Assembly: GCF_000422705.1 (NCBI RefSeq)
Contig: NZ_KE383907.1
Location: 344,620 to 408,619, forward strand
Source: Flavobacterium soli DSM 19725
GTDB lineage: Bacteria > Bacteroidota > Bacteroidia > Flavobacteriales > Flavobacteriaceae
DNA: 64,000 nucleotides
Reading direction: 5' to 3'
Notes under the pieces: generated by a model
The model's input: only the letters and a program-made list of their open reading frames with translations
Database searches by the model: none
Told to the model about the DNA's origin: nothing
In this document: piece after piece, positions 8,227-14,722 of the stretch
Layout of the letters: each line of letters opens with the position of its first letter
Position numbering within the stretch: position 1 is the first letter of the stretch
Program-made: the position numbers and the translations under genes

Positions 8227-8259
8227 GCCAAACACTGCCTTTGAACGCCAAACACTGCC
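8227..8259 (+). promoter_or_regulatory. Helically phased GCC array, probable oriT/parA region
   Basis: GCC occurs at 8227, 8237, 8247 and 8257 with spacers AAACACT, TTTGAAC and AAACACT, giving a duplicated 13-mer GCCAAACACTGCC with a 20-bp period. It is the cleanest copy of the element also found before mobC, traE and the first HTH gene. Confidence 0.75.
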
Positions 8260-8376
8260 ACACCGCAATCAGAGGGCAAATCAATCGCTTTATTTGCCGT
8301 ATAATTTTAGTGCAGGTAGTAAAAAATGTATCTAAACAAAGAAGAAAATAAGGTTTGTAAACAGGCAGTTTGGAAT

Positions 8377-8448
8377 AAAAGCATAAGGTTTTAAAAGCAT
8401 AAAACAATAAAAGTGTAAAAGCATAAAAGCATAAAAGCGGTAAAGCAA
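8377..8448 (+). repeat. Array of nine in-phase octamers (AAAAGCAT type)
   Basis: From 8377 to 8448 the sequence can be cut into nine octamers: AAAAGCAT, AAGGTTTT, AAAAGCAT, AAAACAAT, AAAAGTGT, AAAAGCAT, AAAAGCAT, AAAAGCGG, TAAAGCAA. Four are identical. The array starts 257 bp upstream of the ParA gene. It could be a partition-like or accessory-protein site, or simple slippage of an A-rich repeat. Confidence 0.6.
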
Positions 8449-8633
8449 TTTACCTGTTGCAAGGTTTGCCACTTGCCAAAGAATGTACCTAACAAGGCAA
8501 AAATGAAAGCAGATACCTGTGCAGGAAAGTACCCAAAAGGGAATGCAGGAATATAGGAATGAGGTAATAATCAGATAAACCAATATTCAATCCTGCAAAA
8601 CAAATAAAGTGTGTAACAATAAATTTTTAAATA

Positions 8634-9401
8634 ATGGAAACAACAAAGAAAACTTTAAAAATCAGCTTCTCCACCCAAAAAGGCGGTGTGGGAAAATCTA
8701 CAATGACCACTTTGCTGGCAAGTGTACTTCACTACCGTTTGGGTTTTAATGTGCTGGTGATGGACTGCGACTTTCCGCAACACAGCCTGACCAATATGCG
8801 TGAACGGGATAAGAGAACCATAATGCAGAACGGCTACCATAAAAAAGCGGCAATGAAGCAGTTTCAAGCCATCAACAAAAAAGCATACCCGATTATTAAA
8901 TGCAAAGCTGAAACAGCTTTGGAGAAAGCATCGGAATACAGAAGCCAGTCGGTGGTTGTACCGGATGTTATTTTCTTCGACCTGCCGGGAACTGCCAATA
9001 CCAAAGGCGTACTGACTACCTTAAAAAAAATGGACTTTATCTTTTCGCCCATTACTGCCGACCGTTTGGTAGTGGAAAGTACATTGGGCTTTACCAAAGC
9101 CTTTCTCGGACTTCCCCAAACGGACGAGGGAAATCCCGAACAAGAGATGTGGCTATTTTGGAACCAAGTGGACGGGAGGGAAAGAACAGGATTGTATGAT
9201 GCTTATCAAAATGTCATCAAAGAACTCAACCTGCCTATAATGGAAACAAGAATAATGGATAGCAAGCGTTTCCGAAAGGAAACAGACGACACAGGCAGTT
9301 ATGTGTTCCGGTCAAGTTTGCTGCCTGCCGAACCACAGTTAATGAAAGCAACCAAAATGGATTTGTTTGTCGAGGAATTTTTAAAAATCACTCATCTATA
9401 A
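8634..9401 (+). CDS. traA: ParA-family ATPase (TraA of CTnDOT-like elements)
   Basis: This 255-residue protein has the deviant Walker A 'KGGVGKSTM' at residues 16-24, 'DCDFPQHSL' and the Walker B-like 'VIFFDLPGTAN', as in ParA/MinD ATPases. In Bacteroidetes ICEs such a gene opens the conserved traA-traB-traD block. The role may be positioning or stabilising the element or its transfer machinery. No ParB partner is adjacent; the DUF3408 gene 12 bp downstream is the usual companion. Confidence 0.88.
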   Translation: METTKKTLKISFSTQKGGVGKSTMTTLLASVLHYRLGFNVLVMDCDFPQHSLTNMRERDKRTIMQNGYHKKAAMKQFQAINKKAYPIIKCKAETALEKASEYRSQSVVVPDVIFFDLPGTANTKGVLTTLKKMDFIFSPITADRLVVESTLGFTKAFLGLPQTDEGNPEQEMWLFWNQVDGRERTGLYDAYQNVIKELNLPIMETRIMDSKRFRKETDDTGSYVFRSSLLPAEPQLMKATKMDLFVEEFLKITHL

Positions 9402-9413
9402 AAGCATTAAACT

Positions 9414-9818
9414 ATGAGTTCAGATAACAAAAACAACGATTTTGAAAAGCCCAATGTTGATGAGGAATACCTTATGAACGTCATAAGCGGCGATGAGCCT
9501 GTTGCTCCACCGACCATTAACAAAAAGCAGGACGTACCAAAAGAAAACAAGCCCAGGGAAAAAGCCCGTAACAGTTTATCAAAGAAAGCGGACTATGAGG
9601 AAACGTTTTTGGTCAATCGGTTTCCGTCCGGTCGTAACGGCAAGGTCGTTTACATACGCCCTGAATACCACGAAAGATTGCTGCGTATTGTACAATTAAC
9701 AAGGGAGGAAAGAACAACGCTCTACTCATACATTGACAATATTCTTGACCACCACTTCAAGGAGTTCGGGGAAGATATTACAGATTATTTCAACGACCAT
9801 TTTAAACCCATTTTGTAG
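9414..9818 (+). CDS. DUF3408 protein (TraB-like)
   Basis: This 134-residue protein has a disordered acidic/basic N-terminal half and a C-terminal segment with 'YIRPEYHERLLRIVQLTREERTTLYSYIDNILDHHF', the core of DUF3408. That region resembles a ribbon-helix-helix fold, suggesting DNA binding beside ParA. It sits between parA and traD, 12 bp and 2 bp from them. The direct function is unknown. Confidence 0.8.
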   Translation: MSSDNKNNDFEKPNVDEEYLMNVISGDEPVAPPTINKKQDVPKENKPREKARNSLSKKADYEETFLVNRFPSGRNGKVVYIRPEYHERLLRIVQLTREERTTLYSYIDNILDHHFKEFGEDITDYFNDHFKPIL

Positions 9819-9820
9819 CT

Positions 9821-10456
9821 ATGGAAATAGTAATTGTGATATGCCTGCTGATAGTCATTGTCCTGCTTTTACAAGATAAGATTGTCATTCATAAAAGGTC
9901 AAAACAAGAACCTCCGCAGAAGAAAGTCAATCCGAACCTGCCCGATATTATGGGGCAACCCAAACCTGTAGAACGCCTTTCCCTGCCAAACACTGCCAAT
10001 GAACGCCAAATTGAGGAACCGGAGATAAACCCTGCTAATTTAGACATTGAATACGACGAAAATGAAAACGTAAGTGCTCAAATTCCGCAGGAAGAGCTGG
10101 ACGAAGTTTTCAGTAATATGCCTGATTTGGAGGAAGAGGAAGAAGATTGGAACAGGTACGGAATATCCGGTGGCGATGACGGTTTTGCCCAAGGGGTTAC
10201 CTTTGAAGAACTAAGCTCCGTGGGGATGTTGCTCCAAAAAGAAGAATTGGAACCAGCCCAAAAGGAAACAGCGATAGCGATAGTTCAAAAAATACAGGGA
10301 ACTGAGTTATTCAACCTATTGGAAAATTCCATGGAAGATGCTTCCCGAAAAATAGCCGAGCTTTTGGATAGCACCCTTTCATCTGAAACGGAAGCCGGTT
10401 CTTCCAATTTGCGGAAAAGTGATTTGAGTGATTTTGACATTGGGGAGTTTGTGTAA
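9821..10456 (+). CDS. traD: TraD-like conjugation protein with one N-terminal membrane helix
   Basis: This 211-residue protein starts with a membrane helix (residues 3-18) followed by a long acidic, low-complexity region and a helical C-terminus. It matches in size and position the TraD proteins of Bacteroidetes ICEs, which are poorly characterised and unrelated to the F-plasmid coupling protein TraD. The coding sequence contains a phased GCC array (9975-10007) similar for about 26 bp to the one at 8227. It is followed by a terminator rather than by traE, as metal cargo is inserted here. Confidence 0.7.
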   Translation: MEIVIVICLLIVIVLLLQDKIVIHKRSKQEPPQKKVNPNLPDIMGQPKPVERLSLPNTANERQIEEPEINPANLDIEYDENENVSAQIPQEELDEVFSNMPDLEEEEEDWNRYGISGGDDGFAQGVTFEELSSVGMLLQKEELEPAQKETAIAIVQKIQGTELFNLLENSMEDASRKIAELLDSTLSSETEAGSSNLRKSDLSDFDIGEFV

Positions 10457-10475
10457 AAAAATAGAAGATTTTAAA

Positions 10476-10512
10476 TGAGCCTGAAATTTAGTTTTTCAGG
10501 CTCAATTTTTTC
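10476..10512 (+). terminator. Rho-independent terminator after traD
   Basis: An 11-bp perfect stem, TGAGCCTGAAA (10476-10486) with TTTCAGGCTCA (10494-10504), has a 7-nt loop and a T-run at 10507-10512. It separates traD from the convergent cation-transporter gene. Confidence 0.8.
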
Positions 10513-10516
10513 TCAC

Positions 10517-11311
10517 TCATTTCGCCAACTTCAATATTCTGTATGCCCCCCTTGCCACAACTAAGAATACAATAGCTCCGATAATCAAATCGGGATAGCT
10601 TGAATTGAGCCAATGAACCAAAAGCCCTGCAACGATAACACCCGAATTGATAATAACATCGTTTGATGTAAAAATCATAGTTGCCTGTATGTGGGCTTCT
10701 TTGCTTTTGTTCTTTTGCAACAGGTAAAGACAAAATATATTTGCCATTAGTGCCAAAACAGAAACGATAATCATAGTTTGAAAATCGGGCATTTTTTCAA
10801 AGCCTAAAAAACGCCTGATAACTTCAACAAAACCAATAACAGCCAATAGGATTTGAAAGTACCCTGCAAATTTGGCGATGTTGTTTTTCCTTGCTATTGT
10901 TCCACCCACAGCGAATAAAGCCAAAGCATAAACGATACTGTCCGCAAGCATATCCAAACTATCAGCTACCAAACCCATTGAATTGGAAAAAATGCCAAAC
11001 ACCATTTCCAATCCAAAGAAAACGAAATTAATAATCAGTACAGTCCAAAGTAGTTTCCGTTGGTTATTATTTGTATCTGTTTCAAAAATTGCATTGCTTT
11101 CTTCAGTTGAAATCAATGTAGTATTCAGGTTTAGTGTTCCCAAAGCCGTTAAAATCGGGTCGGGATTTCCATTGTGATAAACGTTCAGCTTTCTGTTTGG
11201 AATATCAAACTCTAATGATTTTACCGTATCAAAGTTTTGCAGTTTCATACGGATTAACTGCTCCTCACTTGGGCAATCCATTTTTGTAATATTGAATATT
11301 GTTTTGTTCAT
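10517..11311 (-). CDS. CDF-type cation transporter with an N-terminal HMA-like domain
   Basis: Residues 1-60 resemble an HMA fold but carry 'MDCPSEE' in place of the CxxC metal site. Then come CDF-type membrane helices ('SNSMGLVADSLDMLADSIVYALALFAV'). The canonical HxxxD sites appear as DMLAD in helix 2 and FTSND in helix 5, and the usual cytoplasmic C-terminal domain is missing (264 residues in all). CDF proteins export divalent metals by proton antiport; the changed site leaves specificity open. The gene starts 3 bp after the TonB receptor stop, so the two share a transcript. Confidence 0.8.
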   Translation of the reverse strand: MNKTIFNITKMDCPSEEQLIRMKLQNFDTVKSLEFDIPNRKLNVYHNGNPDPILTALGTLNLNTTLISTEESNAIFETDTNNNQRKLLWTVLIINFVFFGLEMVFGIFSNSMGLVADSLDMLADSIVYALALFAVGGTIARKNNIAKFAGYFQILLAVIGFVEVIRRFLGFEKMPDFQTMIIVSVLALMANIFCLYLLQKNKSKEAHIQATMIFTSNDVIINSGVIVAGLLVHWLNSSYPDLIIGAIVFLVVARGAYRILKLAK

Positions 11312-11314
11312 CTT

Positions 11315-13486
11315 TTAAAGTTTAAATTTTATTCCTCCGTTAATTACAAATCCGTCCAATGGTGCATAAATATCTTTAAAAACAGGGTTGGTTATAGTAC
11401 CTGTATAAATGTTATCAAAACGTGTCTGTCTTGTATCAAGGAAGTTTTCAAAGTTGATATATAAAGAAAATCTTTCCCAAATCTTTTCAGCCATAAAGCC
11501 ACATGTCCAATAATCGTTTCCTATTGTTCCGTCATTGAGCTTTTGCGGACTGAAATAATAGGCTTCTAAACCAATCTTCCATTTATCCTCAATTTCATAC
11601 ATCAGTACAGAGTTAATACGGTGTTTTGGGGTTAATGGATTTTCGGTAGTTGTTCCGTTTTCAATCAATCGGGTATCGGTAAAGGTGTAGCCCAGAAACA
11701 GCTTCAAATCATCATATCCTATTTTTACGTTGGTTTCTGTTCCTTTAGTATGTATGTAGCCCGATGAATTGATGAACTGATAAAGATTAGCAGATGGATT
11801 TTGAAGCAACAAAGGATTATCCAGATAAGTATAAAAAAACAATTGGTTTATGCTGAATGTCCAATCATCGCCTATATTAGTACGGTAGTTGATGTCTGCA
11901 TTTGCTCCGTAGCTCCTTTCTAATTTATTGGTTTTATCGTTAATAGGCATTACGTTTTGATATTGTATGCGTTCGCTTTCTTCGGTAAAAATGGTTGGTG
12001 TTTTGTAGCCAAATCCGCCCCCGACACGTGAAGTCAATCCATTTGCAATCTTAAACAATGCCGATACTCTTGGCAAAAAAACAGCTCCATAATCAATCAC
12101 ATAATCCGTCCTTAAACCTGCTTCCAATTGAAGCCAATCGGTAGCCTTAAAAGAATTTTGAACGAAAGCCCCGAATGTGGTATGAGTATAATCCCTCAAC
12201 GGAAATGCAGTAATCTGTTTTTCTTTAAAATTATCAGTCCAAATATTAACGCCTGTTACCCATTCCGATTTTTCTTTGCTGTGCGTATAGCTTGCTTCCG
12301 TAAAAGTAGCGGTCTGCGTTCCCTCAAATTCGTAATTCGGAATAGCCGTATTGCGGTTAAAATAACTTACGCTGTTTTTGAATTGTACAAAACTGTTTTC
12401 GTTTACAGTATGGTCAAAAACAAATTGAGTGGAATAACGCTGTGTTTTGTTTTCTTCAAAATATTGATGGGTGTTATCTCCTTTGCCTTTGATGTAGAGC
12501 ATATCGCCACCCAAACGGTTTTCAATGGTGGTATTGATACCAAAGTTCATTTTTGTTTTATCATTGAAGTAAACAAATAATTTAGGGTTCAGTACATACC
12601 TTTCAAATTGGGGAATGGCAGAAAGCCCGATTTGTGCAGGGTCGTAAGCTCCGTTGCGATTGTGCGAAGCAAATATTGTCGTTCCGATTTTCTTAAACTT
12701 CTGTCCGTAAAAACCGTTGATGTCTAAACCTCTGCCCGATGTTCCGTTTAAATGAAAGCGTAAATCCCTTTCTTCCGTTGGTGTTTTGGAAATCAGATTG
12801 ACCAGACCTGCTATTGCTCCACCACCATACAGCGTGGAAGTTGAACCTTTGATAACTTCCACCTGCTTTAAGTCAAGGGGTGGGATTTGCAACAAACCTA
12901 ACCCACTTGAAGCACCCGAATAAATCGGGAAACCGTCTTTTAAGATTTGCGTATATCGTCCGTCAAGCCCTTGAATACGAATACTTGCGTTGGCACTTGT
13001 GGGCGATGTGGTTTGTACATGAATACCTGTACTCTCACTCAAAAGCATACGAATATCCCCTGCTTTCATATTGCCTTTTTCGTCCAATTCTTCACCTCCG
13101 ATAAATTCAATTCTTGTAGGGATATTTTGGATAGTTCTTGTACTTCTTGTTGATGAAATAACGATTTCTTCCAAATCTTCCGATTGTTCAGAAAGTAGGA
13201 TTTCAATCGGGGTTGTATCTTTTAACGGAAAATTAAAGCTGTCGGTACGTTGGGCAAAACCAACATAACTAAATTGAATTTCCTGCAAACCGTTTGGAAT
13301 ACCTGTTAATATGATTTGTCCGTTTTCATCTGAAGTTGTTGCGATTGTAGTTCCCGTAACCTGTGCGGTTACGCCCATTAAAAGCTCTTTTTTTTCACTG
13401 TCTTTAATTACAGCTTTGAACGTATTTTGTGCATATACACAAAGGTTTAGTGCCATAAAAAATGACACAATAAGTATTTTTTTCAT
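11315..13486 (-). CDS. TonB-dependent outer membrane receptor (metal-associated cargo)
   Basis: The start at 13486 gives a signal peptide 'MKKILIVSFFMALNLCVYAQ'; a frame open to 13537 only adds an unlikely leader. The 723-residue product has a carboxypeptidase-like beta domain (about residues 22-100), a plug with 'IRIQGLDGRYTQILKDGFP' and 'LYGGGAIAGLVNLIS', and a 22-strand-type barrel ending in the hydrophobic strand 'VINGGIKFKL'. These receptors import chelated metals or other scarce ligands with TonB energy. Neighbours (CDF transporter, DUF6660 protein) suggest a metal ligand. Confidence 0.9.
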   Translation of the reverse strand: MKKILIVSFFMALNLCVYAQNTFKAVIKDSEKKELLMGVTAQVTGTTIATTSDENGQIILTGIPNGLQEIQFSYVGFAQRTDSFNFPLKDTTPIEILLSEQSEDLEEIVISSTRSTRTIQNIPTRIEFIGGEELDEKGNMKAGDIRMLLSESTGIHVQTTSPTSANASIRIQGLDGRYTQILKDGFPIYSGASSGLGLLQIPPLDLKQVEVIKGSTSTLYGGGAIAGLVNLISKTPTEERDLRFHLNGTSGRGLDINGFYGQKFKKIGTTIFASHNRNGAYDPAQIGLSAIPQFERYVLNPKLFVYFNDKTKMNFGINTTIENRLGGDMLYIKGKGDNTHQYFEENKTQRYSTQFVFDHTVNENSFVQFKNSVSYFNRNTAIPNYEFEGTQTATFTEASYTHSKEKSEWVTGVNIWTDNFKEKQITAFPLRDYTHTTFGAFVQNSFKATDWLQLEAGLRTDYVIDYGAVFLPRVSALFKIANGLTSRVGGGFGYKTPTIFTEESERIQYQNVMPINDKTNKLERSYGANADINYRTNIGDDWTFSINQLFFYTYLDNPLLLQNPSANLYQFINSSGYIHTKGTETNVKIGYDDLKLFLGYTFTDTRLIENGTTTENPLTPKHRINSVLMYEIEDKWKIGLEAYYFSPQKLNDGTIGNDYWTCGFMAEKIWERFSLYINFENFLDTRQTRFDNIYTGTITNPVFKDIYAPLDGFVINGGIKFKL

Positions 13487-13523
13487 TGTAAAAATGATGC
13501 TTAATATGAATAAATGGATTATA

Positions 13524-13565
13524 GCGGTGCTAAGCACCGCAGGAAATAAACTGTGCTGAAAGCAC
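13524..13565. repeat. Two adjacent small hairpins before the TonB receptor gene
   Basis: GCGGTGC-TAA-GCACCGC (13524-13540) and GTGCT-GAA-AGCAC (13553-13565) fill the gap between the DUF6660 stop and the receptor start. Neither has a clean T-run on the minus strand. They could be an RNA processing or attenuation site within the operon. Confidence 0.5.
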
Positions 13566-13571
13566 TAGATA

Positions 13572-13883
13572 TTAAACAAGCTGTGGGGGATGCCAAACGG
13601 AAAAGGGAAAATCAGAAACAGGCGGTGTTGGCATTGTTCCTAATTTTCTTTGCGGTTCTTTTACTGAATGTGTAACCGAAAAATGAAAAGTAATTAAAAC
13701 AAATCCCGTACAGGTATTACAGCTAAAAAATGGCGAACAACAACCCTTATTGCAATCTTGGTCTTCCTGTCCGTTTTGTCCTTGCTCGGTTGTATGCTCC
13801 TGCATACATTTATCCTCAATAAAAGTCGGTACTGCTGATAACAGCAATACATAAACGGCTAATATTAAAGATATAAATTTCAT
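13572..13883 (-). CDS. Small secreted cysteine-rich protein, DUF6660-like
   Basis: The preferred start at 13883 gives a signal-peptide-like 'MKFISLILAVYVLLLSAVPTF'. The 103-residue product has the cluster 'DCNKGCCSPFFSCNTC' near residue 55, then a beta-type C-terminus. Proteins of this size and cysteine pattern precede TonB receptors in metal-resistance loci of Bacteroidota and are grouped as DUF6660. A role in periplasmic metal binding is inferred. A weak promoter (TATCTTCG, complement 13888-13895) lies just upstream. Confidence 0.65.
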   Translation of the reverse strand: MKFISLILAVYVLLLSAVPTFIEDKCMQEHTTEQGQNGQEDQDCNKGCCSPFFSCNTCTGFVLITFHFSVTHSVKEPQRKLGTMPTPPVSDFPFSVWHPPQLV

Positions 13884-13942
13884 TTTGCGAAGATAGTAAA
13901 TAAACATTGTCCAATAAATATATATCCTCTTTTTTTCATCTC

Positions 13943-13996
13943 TATAACGCCACCCACCGCCAAACAATTCCACTGACTGCCACTTTCTTATAACGC
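13943..13996 (+). promoter_or_regulatory. Helically phased GCC array upstream of the tra operon
   Basis: GCC/TCC triplets occur at 13949, 13959, 13969 (TCC) and 13979 in exact 10-bp steps. The last is followed by ACTTTCTTATA, matching the mobC copy (ACATTCTTATA). TATAACGC occurs at both ends of the element. It ends about 77 bp before the traE start. No consensus -7 box was found, which suggests an activator-dependent promoter. Confidence 0.7.
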
Positions 13997-14072
13997 TCTA
14001 ATTTCTGAAACACCTTTGTCCCGAAAGCCCGCAAGGTGCGGGATAACAATAACAAATTAATGTGTTTCAGTT

Positions 14073-14378
14073 ATGGAAAAACAGAGAAAAAAAGTTTTGC
14101 TGGCAGCCGTGGCTATGCTGTCAGGAATTGGTGCTTTCGCACAGGGAAACGGTACAGCAGGTATCAACGAGGCTACCCAAATGGTAACGTCTTATTTCGA
14201 CCCCGCAACCCAATTAATCTACGCCATAGGTGCAGTAGTCGGGTTAATCGGAGGCGTTAAGGTGTACAACAAATTCAGTTCGGGCGACCCCGATACGAGC
14301 AAAACTGCGGCAAGCTGGTTCGGTGCGTGTATCTTCTTAATCGTGGCAGCTACTATCCTGCGTTCATTCTTCCTTTAA
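14073..14378 (+). CDS. traE: TraE, DUF4134 conjugation protein
   Basis: This 101-residue protein has a signal peptide ending 'GAFAQ' and two membrane helices (about residues 44-62 and 84-100) separated by 'KVYNKFSSGDPDTSKTAASW'. This is the DUF4134/TraE family, first gene of the CTnDOT tra operon; size and topology resemble VirB2-type pilins. A pilin role is plausible but not shown by the sequence. The operon upstream region carries a phased GCC array. Confidence 0.88.
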   Translation: MEKQRKKVLLAAVAMLSGIGAFAQGNGTAGINEATQMVTSYFDPATQLIYAIGAVVGLIGGVKVYNKFSSGDPDTSKTAASWFGACIFLIVAATILRSFFL

Positions 14379-14389
14379 TCCTTTGCTTT

Positions 14390-14722
14390 ATGAACAATTA
14401 CAACATAAACAAAGGCATCGGAAGAACGGTGGAATTTAAAGGTTTGAAAGCGCAATACCTGTTCATCTTCGCTGGCGGATTACTCGGTACGCTCATCTTC
14501 GTGATGATACTGTATATGGCAGGCGTAAACTCTTACATCTGCCTGTTTCTCGGAGCAGGCGGTGCTTCGCTGATTGTGTGGCAGACCTTTTCACTCAACA
14601 GGAAGTACGGCGAACACGGATTAATGAAGATAGCGGCTAATAAAAGGCATCCCCGCCATATCATTTGTCGCAAGCCAGTACACCGCTATTTAAAATTCAC
14701 TCCTAAATCGAATGCCCTATGA
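14390..14722 (+). CDS. traF: TraF, DUF4133 (VirB3-like) conjugation protein
   Basis: The start is placed at the ATG at 14390 ('MNNYNINKGIGRTVEFKGLKAQYL'), 11 bp after traE; the frame is open further upstream but would overlap traE. The 110-residue product has two close membrane helices at about residues 25-65, as in VirB3. It overlaps traG by 4 bp (ATGA), implying coupled translation. Confidence 0.88.
   Translation: MNNYNINKGIGRTVEFKGLKAQYLFIFAGGLLGTLIFVMILYMAGVNSYICLFLGAGGASLIVWQTFSLNRKYGEHGLMKIAANKRHPRHIICRKPVHRYLKFTPKSNAL

Larger units (their letters stand above)
7921..8633. other. Non-coding region between mobA and parA, probable oriT
   Basis: No convincing gene lies in these 713 bp; several overlapping short frames cancel each other. 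The region holds a long hairpin (7983-8036), two shorter ones (8063-8080, 8105-8121), a phased GCC array (8227-8259) and an octamer array (8377-8448). Its position upstream of mobA and divergent parA fits the oriT of CTnDOT-like elements. The nick site itself was not identified. Confidence 0.5.

Noticed and set aside
8377..8448. CRISPR array
   Set aside because: The units are 8 bp and contiguous, with no spacers and no cas genes in the window.
7936..8583. Several overlapping frames on both strands in the mobA-parA gap
   Set aside because: They overlap one another, show no protein-like features and cover the hairpin and repeat arrays.
14327..14389. Upstream extension of traF
   Set aside because: It overlaps the traE coding sequence; the ATG at 14390 gives the usual DUF4133 start.
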